Shown in pieces: positions 15,425-23,317 of a DNA stretch of 34,304 bases (the first letter of the stretch is position 1; the number at the start of each line of letters is the position of its first letter). The position numbers and the translations under genes were made by a program. This DNA is from Burkholderiales bacterium RIFCSPHIGHO2_12_FULL_63_20. GTDB lineage: Bacteria; Pseudomonadota; Gammaproteobacteria; Burkholderiales; Burkholderiaceae_C. The stretch lies in assembly GCA_001770775.1 (NCBI GenBank), contig MESA01000045.1:1-34304 (forward strand). The letters are read 5' to 3'. The notes beneath the pieces were generated by a model, which saw nothing but the letters and a program-made list of their open reading frames with translations, was not told the origin of the DNA and did no database searches.

Positions 15425-16558
15425 TTACTTCGCCATCTTCGGGCGCATCGCGCGCTGAGGGGAGCTGGGGAAGGAGTGACGCAGGATGCGCCACAGCACC
15501 TGGCCGAACTGCTTCACCATCGAGCCCGTGTTGTAGTACTGACCGTAGCGGGCGCAGATCTCACGCACCTGCACAGCCATTTCGGCGTAGCGGTTGGCCG
15601 GCACATCGGGGAAGAGGTGGTGCTCGATCTGGTGGCTCAGGTTGCCCGTCATCACATTCAGCAAGAAGCCACCGCTCAGGTTCGACGAGCCCGCCACCTG
15701 GCGCACATACCAGTGAGCGCGGTTGTCGTTCTTCAGCACGCTCTTGGGGAAGGTCTGCACATCGGTCGTGAAGTGGCCGCAGAAGATGACGGTGTAGGTC
15801 CACAGGCTGCGGATCACGTTGGCCACGGCATTGCCAGCCAGCACCACCAAGAAACCAGGGCCAGCCAGCAACGGCCAGATCAGGTAGTCCTTGACCAACT
15901 GACGACGCATCTTCAGCAGGGCCGGACGCGAGATCTGGAACATCTGCTTGTTCGTGACGCGGCCGGTCAGCCAGCGACCCAGGCGCAGGTCTTGAATGGC
16001 CACGCCCCACTCGAAAAGGATGGCGAAGATCAGCGCGTACAGCGGTTGACCCAGGCGAGCCGGGTGCCACTTTTGCTCAGGGAACAGACGCAGCACGCCA
16101 TACCCCAGGTCCTCGTCCATGCCATGGATGTTGGTGTAGGTGTGGTGACGGAAGTTGTGCGTCTTGCGCCAGTTGTCACTGGTGCCCATGATGTCCCACT
16201 CGAAGTTCTTGCCGTTGAGGACCGGGTCGCCCATCCAGTCGTACTGACCGTGGATGACGTTGTGGCCCAGCTCCATGTTGTCCAGAATCTTGGACAAGCC
16301 CAGGATGACGGCGCCCACGGCTGCGGTGCCGAAGACCCAGCCTTCGGGCAGGAACCACGCCACCATCAGCAGGGCACGGCCGAGGATTTCGGAGTAGCGC
16401 ACCACCTTGTAGACGTTGCGGATGTAGCGGGCATCGCGCTCGCCCAGGTCGGCCACGGTGCGTGCGCGCAGGGCGTCAATCTCGGCACCAAAGCGGGCCA
16501 GTTCGTCGCCACTCAATACGCGGCTGGTCGGTTTGCTCATGTCGGCAATCACTTTCAC
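15425..16558 (-). CDS. Membrane fatty acid desaturase, DesB-like
   Basis: An integral-membrane di-iron desaturase of 377 residues (371 if translation starts at ATG 16540). The three histidine boxes are complete: HNVIH (99-103), HNFRHH (134-139) and HQIEHH (309-314). Hydrophobic stretches around 60-90, 175-190 and 228-262 supply the membrane part. The upstream neighbour is a ferredoxin-reductase-type electron donor with which it overlaps by GTGA (GTG start 16558, stop of the donor at 16555), and a TetR regulator lies divergent. This is the desB-desC-desT arrangement of Pseudomonas, where DesB inserts a double bond in saturated acyl chains at the expense of O2. Regiospecificity cannot be read from sequence alone. 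Confidence 0.92.
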   Translation of the reverse strand: MKVIADMSKPTSRVLSGDELARFGAEIDALRARTVADLGERDARYIRNVYKVVRYSEILGRALLMVAWFLPEGWVFGTAAVGAVILGLSKILDNMELGHNVIHGQYDWMGDPVLNGKNFEWDIMGTSDNWRKTHNFRHHTYTNIHGMDEDLGYGVLRLFPEQKWHPARLGQPLYALIFAILFEWGVAIQDLRLGRWLTGRVTNKQMFQISRPALLKMRRQLVKDYLIWPLLAGPGFLVVLAGNAVANVIRSLWTYTVIFCGHFTTDVQTFPKSVLKNDNRAHWYVRQVAGSSNLSGGFLLNVMTGNLSHQIEHHLFPDVPANRYAEMAVQVREICARYGQYYNTGSMVKQFGQVLWRILRHSFPSSPQRAMRPKMAK

Positions 16559-17679
16559 AGGTCAAGCGTGAGGTCGGTACGGGCGCGCGTCATGCAAATG
16601 CGCACGTCCATGCCAGGTTGGGCGTCTTGTTCGCCCGTCTGCATGTCGAGGGTGGTGCCTTCAGCGCGGGTGCACACGCAGCTGTGGCACACGCCCATGC
16701 GGCAACCCACCTTGGGCTTGAGGCCCTGGGCTTCCAAGGCGTCGAGGATCGACAGGTTGGTGGGAATTTCCAGGTCGCGTTTGCTGGCGGCCAAGTGAAC
16801 CTTCACCGTGGCCGTGGCAGCATCGGCCACCGTGATCGGGGCCATGGGCGTGAAGCCCTCGGCCATGAAGCTGCGCACCTGGCCTTCGGTCAGGCTGCGG
16901 GCGGCGTCGACAAAGCCGGTGGGGCCGCAGGCATACACCTGCTTGGCCGACAGGTTACCCACCACGCGGGCCAGTTGCTCGGAACTGATCAGGCCGGACT
17001 CTTCGCCAGCCAGCAGTTGCGCTTCTTTCTCAAGCACGAACTGCAGCTTGAAGCGCGGGAACTGAACGGCCAGCGCGCGCAATTCGCGGGCAAAGCACAG
17101 TTCGGCACGGGTCTTGGCCCAGTAGATCAGGGTCAGGTCCACCGGCATGTTCTGTGCGGCGAGGCTGCGCGTCAGGCTCATCAACGGGGTGATGCCGCTG
17201 CCAGCAGCCAGAAACAGCCATTCGCCTTCGGGCTTGGCGGGCAGGGTCATCTCGCCAAAGGCGGCGCCCAACTCCAGCACATCGCCCACCTGGGTGTGTT
17301 GGCACAGGTGCGTGCTCAGTACGCCCTTGTCCACCCGCTTGATGGTGAGCGAGAGGCGGCCATTGCGAGCGGGAATGCCGGTGAGGCTGTAGCTGCGCGT
17401 CGTGCGGCGGCCATTGACCTCGGCGGTGACATTGATGTGCTGACCCGGCACAAACTTGCCGCAATGCGCGTTGGGCTTGAGCACCAGGGTGACCGTGTCG
17501 AGTGCCTCGACCTTGCGATCGACCACGCGGGCCAAAGGACGGTCCCACGACCAAGCTGGGTTCAGCTTGCTGACCCAGAAGTCGAAGATGCCCGGATTCA
17601 CAAAGGGCGCAGCCACCTTGCGAAGGGCGCTGGGTGCCACATTGGCCTGACCGCGAGAAGCTGAGAAGGAAACAGTCAC
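16555..17679 (-). CDS. Flavin/2Fe-2S ferredoxin reductase, DesC-like electron donor
   Basis: The protein (374 residues from GTG 17679) has a FAD-binding barrel with RSYSLTGIPA, an NAD(P)-binding domain with FLAAGSGITPLMSL and VYACGPTGFVDAA, and a C-terminal plant-type ferredoxin domain with GCRMGVCHSCVC and a later Cys in RICMT. It would pass electrons from NAD(P)H through FAD and the 2Fe-2S cluster to the desaturase encoded next. The open frame starts at GTG 17721, but a good promoter (TAGACA, 16 bp, TATACT) lies at 17736-17709 on this strand, so initiation at 17679 or downstream is more plausible. It is divergent from the TetR gene. Confidence 0.9.
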   Translation of the reverse strand: MTVSFSASRGQANVAPSALRKVAAPFVNPGIFDFWVSKLNPAWSWDRPLARVVDRKVEALDTVTLVLKPNAHCGKFVPGQHINVTAEVNGRRTTRSYSLTGIPARNGRLSLTIKRVDKGVLSTHLCQHTQVGDVLELGAAFGEMTLPAKPEGEWLFLAAGSGITPLMSLTRSLAAQNMPVDLTLIYWAKTRAELCFARELRALAVQFPRFKLQFVLEKEAQLLAGEESGLISSEQLARVVGNLSAKQVYACGPTGFVDAARSLTEGQVRSFMAEGFTPMAPITVADAATATVKVHLAASKRDLEIPTNLSILDALEAQGLKPKVGCRMGVCHSCVCTRAEGTTLDMQTGEQDAQPGMDVRICMTRARTDLTLDL

Positions 17680-17708
17680 AGAAGTGGTTCTTGAATCGTG
17701 ATGATCGA

Positions 17709-17736
17709 AGTATACGCACACGCAGACATTTGTCTA
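17709..17736 (-). promoter_or_regulatory. Candidate promoter of the desaturase operon
   Basis: On the minus strand, TAGACA (17736-17731) and TATACT (17714-17709) are separated by 16 bp and match sigma-70 consensus at 5 of 6 positions each. Predicted transcription start is near 17702, about 23 nt before the proposed GTG start. Confidence 0.6.
17724..17735. promoter_or_regulatory. Candidate DesT/FabR-type operator
   Basis: AGACATTTGTCT has perfect AGACA/TGTCT arms around TT. The ACA-NN-TGT core agrees with what I recall of FabR/DesT operators. It overlaps the -35 hexamer of the desaturase promoter and lies between the divergent reductase and TetR genes, so binding would plausibly block transcription. 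Confidence 0.5.
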
Positions 17737-17741
17737 TACAC

Positions 17742-17769
17742 TTGTGCATTAATTGCTGGGCGATATGAT
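17742..17769 (+). promoter_or_regulatory. Candidate promoter of the TetR gene
   Basis: TTGTGC (17742-17747) and TATGAT (17764-17769) are separated by 16 bp, 22 bp before the TetR start codon. Only moderate agreement with consensus, but placement is right. Confidence 0.4.
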
Positions 17770-17790
17770 GTTGCCTAGGCCACCCATCCC

Positions 17791-18471
17791 ATGAGCAGCA
17801 TCCTGACCGCGCTATCTGACATCCCTGTGAACAAGCCACTGACGGCGGGCACTCCTGGGCGAAAAGCCGTCATTTCACGAGATGACATCATCGAGGCAGC
17901 CCTCAAGCTGGCCGGGCCTAACCGCAGCGTCTCCACCTTGAGTTTGCGCGAGGTCGCGCGCGAGGCGGGCATTGCGCCCAACAGCTTTTATCGACAATTC
18001 CGGGACATGGACGAGCTGGCAGTTGCCTTGATCGAGCGGGCAGGGCAGTCGCTGCGCCAGATCATTGGTGAGGCCCGCAAGCGTGCGCGCGCCGACCGCA
18101 GCGTGGTGCGTGGTTCGGTAGAAGCGTTCATGGAGCAACTGCGCAGCGACGACAAGCTGCTGCACATCTTGTTGCGTGAGGGTTCCGTGGGGTCGGACGC
18201 CTTCAAACAGGCGGTGGACCGCCAACTGAACTACTTTGAAGAAGAGCTGTGCCTGGATCTGATTCGCCTGGCCCGGTTGAACAAGACCGGTTTGTTTGAA
18301 CCGGCGCTGACCGCCAAGGCCATCACCCGGCTGGTGTTTGCCATTGGCGCCACGGTCATGGACGCACCGCCCGAGAAACTCAAAGAGCTGACCGAGCAAC
18401 TGGTGTTGATGGTGCGGATGATTGTGACGGGCACGCAGACGCTGGCGGTGACAGGGGTGACGGAGCGGTGA
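17791..18471 (+). CDS. TetR-family regulator, DesT/FabR-like
   Basis: The 226-residue protein has an N-terminal helix-turn-helix (about 30-78) with TLSLREVAREAGIAPNSFYRQFRDMDELAVALIE, which strongly resembles the DNA-binding domain of FabR/DesT, followed by an all-helical ligand domain. FabR and DesT sense the ratio of unsaturated to saturated acyl-CoA or acyl-ACP and repress unsaturated fatty acid synthesis or desaturation. Its divergent position next to the desaturase and reductase, with a palindrome in between, supports the same job here. Downstream, the NTF2-like gene starts 3 bp after its stop. Confidence 0.88.
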   Translation: MSSILTALSDIPVNKPLTAGTPGRKAVISRDDIIEAALKLAGPNRSVSTLSLREVAREAGIAPNSFYRQFRDMDELAVALIERAGQSLRQIIGEARKRARADRSVVRGSVEAFMEQLRSDDKLLHILLREGSVGSDAFKQAVDRQLNYFEEELCLDLIRLARLNKTGLFEPALTAKAITRLVFAIGATVMDAPPEKLKELTEQLVLMVRMIVTGTQTLAVTGVTER

Positions 18472-18474
18472 CCG

Positions 18475-18894
18475 ATGACGATGCAATTGCCCATCGTTGA
18501 CTTTTCTGCCGAGCAACGCGAGCTATGGGGGCGCGTGGTGGATCTGTGGGCGATGACCAAAGTCAGGGATGTGGGCCAGATCCGCGCCACACTGCATCCC
18601 GACTACGTCGGATGGGACATGAGCGCTCCATTGCCGCACGATCGGGACACAGCCGTTCGGTCGGTGACCGGCGATTCACCACCATTGTCCGAGCACGAAC
18701 TCACGCCGCTGAGTGTCCAGGTCTATGACGGGACCGTGGGCGTCGTTCATTACGCCTACGCTGCCACGGTGCTGCCTGACGGCGCGGCGCCGATCCATGT
18801 CACGGGTAAGTGGACCGAGGTTTACCTCAAGCAGAACGACACATGGGTGATGATTTCAGTGAGTGGCAGACCGGATGCCTCAGTGGGACGGTGA
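18475..18894 (+). CDS. NTF2/SnoaL-fold protein
   Basis: This 139-residue protein has the cone-shaped NTF2-like fold layout: an N-terminal helix with LWGRVVDLWAMTKVRDVGQIRATLHPDYVGWDM, a strand with LSVQVYDGTVGVVHYAYAATV, and the closing HVTGKWTEVYLKQNDTWVMISVSG typical of SnoaL/DUF4440 proteins. Such proteins are small enzymes or ligand binders; no catalytic residue set can be assigned. It lies 3 bp after the TetR stop and is probably co-transcribed. ATG 18481 is an alternative start. Role in lipid regulation is possible only by position. Confidence 0.78.
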   Translation: MTMQLPIVDFSAEQRELWGRVVDLWAMTKVRDVGQIRATLHPDYVGWDMSAPLPHDRDTAVRSVTGDSPPLSEHELTPLSVQVYDGTVGVVHYAYAATVLPDGAAPIHVTGKWTEVYLKQNDTWVMISVSGRPDASVGR

Positions 18895-18909
18895 TCGTGC
18901 CGCAGCAGC

Positions 18910-19204
18910 CTGACAAGTCATTCAAGCGTGGCGCACTCCGACGCAGAGCTGGGGGCCTGCTTTGACGCCTATGCGGTGTTGCGCCCTCATCTCACGCGAG
19001 ATCAGTTCGTGCCGCAGGTTCGCCGACAAGAAGCGCAACGGCTATGCCGGCATGCTGCTCGATTGGCTGACCGAGCACGCACGTCAGCAGGGGTGTCAGG
19101 CCGTACACCTGGACACCGGCTACGCGCGCCACGCTGCGCACCGGGTCTACCTCGGCAAGGGGGTTGAACTCAGCTCTCACCACATGGCCAAGCCCATCGT
19201 GTGA
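18910..19204 (+). pseudogene. Broken GNAT acetyltransferase gene
   Basis: Two pieces of a small GNAT protein lie in different frames. The first, in the frame of 18928, reads SDAELGACFDAYAVLRPHLT and then FVPQVRRQ. The second, shifted by one, reads DKKRNGYAGMLLDWLTEHAR, then QQGCQAVHLDTGYARHAAHRVYLGKG to the stop at 19202-19204. Intact relatives as I recall them carry about 40-45 residues between these parts, including the central strands and VDDLVT; these are missing. The first piece also lacks a proper ATG. A deletion plus frame change near 19030 therefore inactivated the gene. It lies 50 bp before an intact but different GNAT gene. Confidence 0.75.
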
Positions 19205-19253
19205 GGTGAAACTGTGGTGCCCACGGGTTCCATCAACGTCTGTGGATCTCAAT

Positions 19254-19787
19254 ATGAAGTCCAGTGCAACGAATCAAGGTCAGCCCATCAACATTCGCGA
19301 CGAGACCCCTGTCGATGTGGCGGCCATCACCGCAGTGACCATCGCGGCGTTCCAGCCCTTGGAGATCAGCAGCCACACCGAGCAGTTCGTGGTCACGGCG
19401 CTCCGCGCGGCCGGTGCACTGTCGTTGTCCTTGGTGGCAGAAGTGGCGGGGCAGGTGGTTGGGCACATTGCCTTCTCGCCCATCATCCTGTCAGACGGTT
19501 CGCCCCATTGGTACGGCCTGGGCCCGGTGTCGGTGTTGCCGGCGTACCAGCGGCAAGGTATTGGCAAGGCCCTCATTCACGAGGGGCTGGCGAGGCTGAA
19601 GGCGATGCAGGCGCGAGGGTGTTGCCTGGTCGGACACCCCGGGTATTACACGAAGTTCGGTTTCCAGAACGTGCGCGGCCTGTCGCTGGAGGGTGTGCCA
19701 CCAGAGGTGTTTTTCACCTTGACCTTTGACGGTCACGTTCCACAGGGCACCGTCAACTTTCACCCCGCCTTTTTGGCGACGGCATAG
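19254..19787 (+). CDS. GNAT-family N-acetyltransferase
   Basis: The 177-residue protein starts at ATG 19254. It has the GNAT fold: INIRDETPVDVAAITAVTIAAF at the N-terminus, the strand VAEVAGQVVGHIAFSPI, and the acetyl-CoA loop VSVLPAYQRQGIGKALIHEGL with the QxxGxG pyrophosphate-binding motif, then LVGHPGYYTKFGFQN. The phrases GHIAFSPI and GHPGYYxKFGF match the widespread YhbS-type acetyltransferases. Substrate is unknown; members act on small amines or proteins. The open frame starts earlier at 19164 but that part overlaps the GNAT pseudogene. The gene ends in a GTCAGC/GCTGAC inverted repeat (19787-19818). Confidence 0.9.
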   Translation: MKSSATNQGQPINIRDETPVDVAAITAVTIAAFQPLEISSHTEQFVVTALRAAGALSLSLVAEVAGQVVGHIAFSPIILSDGSPHWYGLGPVSVLPAYQRQGIGKALIHEGLARLKAMQARGCCLVGHPGYYTKFGFQNVRGLSLEGVPPEVFFTLTFDGHVPQGTVNFHPAFLATA

Positions 19788-19818
19788 TCAGCGGCATGGC
19801 CCCGGTTGCCGCGCTGAC
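19787..19818. terminator. Imperfect hairpin between GNAT gene and lipoprotein gene
   Basis: GTCAGC (19787-19792) pairs with GCTGAC (19813-19818), with further GGC/GCC pairing inside across a two-base bulge. It separates two convergent genes and may terminate either; no clear T-tract is adjacent. Confidence 0.35.
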
Positions 19819-19824
19819 ACTGAA

Positions 19825-20004
19825 TCAGCAATTGCCTTTTTTGGCTTGGCCGGGAGGGCAGAATCCGCCGCCGCCATTGCCTTGGTGGCGGTCAGCGCGG
19901 GCCGGGTCAATCACGATGGAGCCCGAAGGGGTATGCACAGCACAGCCGCTCAGCAGGGCGGCGACGAACAGCAGGGAAGCAAACTTCTTCATTTGAGACT
20001 TCAT
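19825..20004 (-). CDS. Tiny lipoprotein with CPPGQAKKG tail
   Basis: From ATG 20004 the product has 59 residues: MKSQMKKFASLLFVAALLSGC gives a lipoprotein signal with lipobox LSGC (Cys at residue 21), so a mature peptide of under 40 residues would be lipid-anchored. The mature part has a glycine run and ends FCPPGQAKKGNC. Tails of this CPPGQAKKGxC type recur in small proteobacterial envelope proteins in my memory, without known function. An alternative start is ATG 19992. It is convergent with the GNAT gene and downstream of nothing obvious. Confidence 0.7.
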   Translation of the reverse strand: MKSQMKKFASLLFVAALLSGCAVHTPSGSIVIDPARADRHQGNGGGGFCPPGQAKKGNC

Positions 20005-20176
20005 GTGGGGGAGGAATCGTTGGACTCTACCCGACATGCCGCTTGACTTGGCGTTGCGTTCGCAACCAGCGGTGACCAGTGCGTTGCGGAGCGTCGGGAG
20101 TGTGAATATTTGGGCGGTTCGCGGCCTGAGCGCTGCGCCACAGGGTCAGGCACGACTTGCGATCGGCATGCCCTGT

Positions 20177-21448
20177 TCAAAGCGACAAGAGAAAGTGCTC
20201 GCGCAATTTGACTTCAAGCAAGTCTTTGCAGGCCAGCTCTGAACAGTTTTGAAACAGGTCAAATATCTCGCGGGCCATGGGCAGAAAGACTTTCATCACC
20301 GCTGGGTCAAAGTGGCTGCCTGTGTCCTTCTCCAGAATGGCCATGACATCGTCGAATGGCATGGGTTCCTTGTACGGTCGCTTGGAGCAGAGCGCATCAA
20401 ACACATCGGCCACAGCGAAAATGCGGGCTGACCGCGGAATTTGCTCGCCCAGGAGTCCCCTGGGGTAACCCGTCCCGTTCCACTTTTCATGGTGTGCCGA
20501 CACCACCGCACAGGCATGAGACAGGGCTTCTACGCCGTTGACGATGTCTTCGCCTTGCGCAACGTGTGTGCGCATGATGTCAAACTCTTCATCGGTGAGT
20601 TTGCCTGGCTTGAGCAAGATGGCATCCGGTATGCCGATCTTGCCGACGTCATGCAAGAAGCTGCCCGTGATCAGGGACTGCATCTCATCGCCTTTCATTC
20701 CCAATTTCTCTGCGATGCGGGTTGCGATCCAGGCTACACGGTAGTTATGCGCTCCCGTATCCGAATCGCGCTTGGCAATCGCCCGACCGAGGGCTTCCAT
20801 CATGGCGATATGCGCACGCAATAAGTCTTGTGCTTTTCGCTCGTTTTCGCGGGTCAGATGAACCACAACTGGATAGATCACCCCGCCACACAAAAGCGCC
20901 GCCAGTGCGACCAAAAAGGCAGATGTGAGCGCACCTGACCGGATCTGATTCCGTTGCCATTCCGGTATCAACCGCACCCCTTCAAAGTAGCCGGCTACCG
21001 GTGCGCGCAAATCGTTCAAAGGCATTCGAACCGGCACGAAGATGCGCAATCCCCACTGGCCATCCGGGAGGTGCATGCTTTCATAAAACGACGCTTGGTA
21101 GGTGGGCCGCCCGTGCGGCGGCACTTGGCGCTCAATCAGTTCGCCTCGGGGCGTCATGGCCTCAGCGAGTTTTCTGCCTTCGCTGTCGTAGATTTCGGCA
21201 ATATCGAACAAGCCCCCGGTGATCGCTTGGGCTGCACGCTGGGCGCTGACATGTGTCCCGCTCGGCTCCGGCTTGAACGCCGAGGCATGTGCTTCCAGCA
21301 ATCGCTGCGACTCCTCCATGGCCAGGGCGACGGCGCCTTCTTCAGCGTTTTCTCGCTCGATGTACCACGCCAATGGGCTGGCAAAGGCCGCCAGAGCCAA
21401 ACTGATCATGGCAATGCGGCGCGCTGTTTTTTGCTGAAAGTTGGACAT
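20177..21448 (-). CDS. Membrane HD-GYP cyclic-di-GMP phosphodiesterase
   Basis: From ATG 21448 the protein has 423 residues: membrane segment 1 (about 9-30), a periplasmic sensing region with many Glu and Pro (30-175), membrane segment 2 (about 178-200, GALTSAFLVALAALLCGGVIYPVVV), then an HD-GYP domain. The domain shows DSDTGAHNYRVAWIA, GSFLHDVGKIGIPDAIL with the HD pair, MRTHVAQG, VVSAHHEKWNGTGYPRGL with the GYP motif, and AVADVFDALCSKRPYKEP. All metal-ligand blocks look present, so hydrolysis of c-di-GMP to pGpG or GMP is expected. Its first 17 codons in the longer frame are unlikely to be used. It stands alone between the lipoprotein and DsbA-family genes. Confidence 0.92.
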   Translation of the reverse strand: MSNFQQKTARRIAMISLALAAFASPLAWYIERENAEEGAVALAMEESQRLLEAHASAFKPEPSGTHVSAQRAAQAITGGLFDIAEIYDSEGRKLAEAMTPRGELIERQVPPHGRPTYQASFYESMHLPDGQWGLRIFVPVRMPLNDLRAPVAGYFEGVRLIPEWQRNQIRSGALTSAFLVALAALLCGGVIYPVVVHLTRENERKAQDLLRAHIAMMEALGRAIAKRDSDTGAHNYRVAWIATRIAEKLGMKGDEMQSLITGSFLHDVGKIGIPDAILLKPGKLTDEEFDIMRTHVAQGEDIVNGVEALSHACAVVSAHHEKWNGTGYPRGLLGEQIPRSARIFAVADVFDALCSKRPYKEPMPFDDVMAILEKDTGSHFDPAVMKVFLPMAREIFDLFQNCSELACKDLLEVKLREHFLLSL

Positions 21449-21556
21449 CGGGTCGGGGCTTCTGGCGTATCCCTTGCATTTGGCGCTGGGCCAGGTCAAT
21501 CCCCGATTTTAGTTGCCAGGCCAATGTCGGCGGCGCGCGCCCTCCGGCCCTCCCGC

Positions 21557-22210
21557 TCACCCTTGCGCCGCTATCTCCCGCAGCGCGCGCTCGTACACCT
21601 CCACGGGCTGCCCGCCCGAGATGAGGTGCCGGTCGTTCACCACCACGGCGGGCACCGAGTGGATGCCGTGGCTGGTGTAGAACCCCTCCCGCTCACGCAC
21701 CTCTTCGGCAAACTCGTCGCTGTTCAACATGGCGCGGGCTTGGTCCACATTCAGTCCGGCCTCGGCCACAGCCGCCAGCAGCACCTCGGGCTGGTCCATG
21801 GCCTGACGGTCGCGGTGGCAGGCTTGCAGCAGGGCCAGCTTCAACGCCACTTGCTGCTGTGGGTACGCCACGCCTGCCCAGTGCAGCAGGCGGTGGGCGT
21901 GGAAGGTGTTGTAGATGCGGCCTCGGCCTGCGGGGCTGAACTCAAAGCCCACCTCCGCTCCGCGCTGGCGAATGGTCTCCCGTATTTGAGGCTGTTGCTC
22001 GGCCGTGCTGCCGTACTTCTCGCTCAGGTGCTCGCCAATGTCCTGGCCGCCCGGCCCCATGTGTGGGTTCAGCTCAAAGGGCTGGCAGTGCACTTGGCCC
22101 TCGATCTCATCCTTCACACGCGCCAGCGCCTGCAGCAGAGATGACAGCCCGATGGCGCACCACGGGCAGGAAATGTCGGACACAAAGTCGATTTTGAGTG
22201 TGGCGGTCAT
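21557..22210 (-). CDS. DsbA-family oxidoreductase, FrnE-like
   Basis: The 217-residue thioredoxin-fold protein starts with MTATLKIDFVSDISCPWCAIGLSSL: the CPWC motif (15-18) directly after the first strand, no signal peptide, and a cis-Pro loop HSVPAVVVNDRHLISGGQP near the C-terminus. This is the FrnE/2-hydroxychromene-2-carboxylate-isomerase-like group of cytoplasmic DsbA relatives, with an inserted helical domain in the middle. Such proteins act as disulfide isomerases or in oxidative-stress tolerance. ATG 22210 is chosen because the CPWC spacing then fits the family. It lies 36 bp after the DUF1330 gene and is likely co-transcribed. Confidence 0.9.
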   Translation of the reverse strand: MTATLKIDFVSDISCPWCAIGLSSLLQALARVKDEIEGQVHCQPFELNPHMGPGGQDIGEHLSEKYGSTAEQQPQIRETIRQRGAEVGFEFSPAGRGRIYNTFHAHRLLHWAGVAYPQQQVALKLALLQACHRDRQAMDQPEVLLAAVAEAGLNVDQARAMLNSDEFAEEVREREGFYTSHGIHSVPAVVVNDRHLISGGQPVEVYERALREIAAQG

Positions 22211-22246
22211 GGTCTCAGGGTTCTCCTGTTGCGTGGGCACGCTGTC

Positions 22247-22549
22247 TCACCCGCGTTTCGCAGGCAAGCCTTCCACAATGATGAAATTGGCGTCTGCGGC
22301 ACGCTGGCGCATTGGGATTGTTTTTGCATACTGGGGCGACGCATACCATTTGCGAGCCTGATCCAGGGTGTCGAACTCCAGCACTACCACCGATTTCGGA
22401 TGGAGCATGCCTTCGAGAACCTCCAGATTGCCGCCGGCGACCAGAGGGCGGCCTCCGTACGTCGCAATCGTCGGGAAGGCTGCTGCCTGGTAGGCCGCAA
22501 AGGCTTGCGGGTCGGTGATGTCGAGATACGTGATCACATAGGCTGCCAT
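22247..22549 (-). CDS. DUF1330-family protein
   Basis: The 100-residue protein begins MAAYVITYLDITDPQAFAAY and continues with ATYGGRPLVAGG, VVVLEFDTLDQARKWYASPQY and FIIVEGLP, all diagnostic of DUF1330, a dimeric ferredoxin-like alpha/beta-barrel fold. The open frame runs on to 23242, but only this C-terminal part is protein-like; the rest is antisense to the DUF805 gene. Function of the family is not established. It precedes the FrnE-like gene in a probable two-gene unit. Confidence 0.9.
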   Translation of the reverse strand: MAAYVITYLDITDPQAFAAYQAAAFPTIATYGGRPLVAGGNLEVLEGMLHPKSVVVLEFDTLDQARKWYASPQYAKTIPMRQRAADANFIIVEGLPAKRG

Positions 22550-22765
22550 GTTGATGTGGGTCCTTCGACCTTGAGTGTGGTCCCCACAGTGTCCTGTCCT
22601 TTGGTCTCTCAGGCGGTGTCTTCGACGCGAAGCCCGACCGCGTCGGGGGGGCATGGCCTCGGGGTTCACCCGGTTTGGGGGCAAGCTGTGTTCCGCCCGA
22701 CACACCCTCCTCGCGTACATGCGGTATGGTTCAAGTACATATAAATATTCAAACGGAGTGAGTGG
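22550..22765. other. Divergent intergenic region with candidate DUF805 promoter
   Basis: This 216-bp gap separates the divergent DUF1330 and DUF805 genes. Near its right end, the AT-rich ACATATAAATATTC (about 22736-22750) is a plausible -10 region for the plus-strand gene, followed by the ribosome site CGGAGTG before ATG 22766. No other element stands out. Confidence 0.4.
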
Positions 22766-23296
22766 ATGTTCTGCACGCAATGTGGCGCTCAAAACCACCC
22801 TGAAGACAAGTTCTGTGCCGCGTGCGGCGCACCCGCAGGCCCTGCTCGACGAGATCGCCCCTACGCGGGCCTTCCAGGTCAGCACGTGCAGGTCGGCCAA
22901 CAGTTTGACCACAACAGGAGCAGCAGCATGGATTGGTACGTCACGGTGTTGAAGAAGTACGCGGTATTCGCCGGTCGTGCTCAGCGGGCCGAGTACTGGT
23001 ACTTCCTTCTCTTCAACGTGTTGGCGATGGTGGGGTTGGTCATCGTGGACAGCATCACCGGCACCTTCAGTGAGGACATGGGCATGGGGCTGTTGAGTGG
23101 GCTGTACTATCTGGGGGTGCTGGTACCCAGCGTGGCCGTGACGGTGCGCCGCTTGCACGACACCAGTCGCAGCGGCTGGTGGCTCCTCATCGGTCTCATC
23201 CCCCTCGTGGGTGGCCTGGTCTTGCTGTTCTTCATGGTGCAAGACAGCAAGCCGGGCAGCAACGAATATGGGCTCAACCCCAAAGGTCTGAGCTGA
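22766..23296 (+). CDS. Zinc-ribbon DUF805 membrane protein
   Basis: The 176-residue protein combines an N-terminal zinc ribbon with two knuckles (CTQCG and CAACG within residues 3-21) and a DUF805 membrane domain (about 55-170). The latter shows YAVFAGRAQRAEYWYFLLFN, then membrane helices, the hallmark VRRLHDTSRSGWWLLIGLIPLVG and a terminal GSNEYG. DUF805 proteins (YhaH-like) are inner-membrane proteins of unknown function. The zinc ribbon faces the cytoplasm. A GGAG ribosome site precedes the ATG. It leads a run of three plus-strand genes with gaps of 21 and 47 bp. Confidence 0.92.
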   Translation: MFCTQCGAQNHPEDKFCAACGAPAGPARRDRPYAGLPGQHVQVGQQFDHNRSSSMDWYVTVLKKYAVFAGRAQRAEYWYFLLFNVLAMVGLVIVDSITGTFSEDMGMGLLSGLYYLGVLVPSVAVTVRRLHDTSRSGWWLLIGLIPLVGGLVLLFFMVQDSKPGSNEYGLNPKGLS

Positions 23297-23317
23297 TCGC
23301 GTTCAGGAGGTGCTCTC

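Noticed and set aside
15476..16798. 440-codon plus-strand open frame
   Set aside because: Antisense shadow of the desaturase and reductase genes, which have complete catalytic motifs.
22550..23242. N-terminal extension of the DUF1330 open frame
   Set aside because: The extension is antisense to the DUF805 gene and unlike any protein; the DUF1330 domain begins exactly at ATG 22549.
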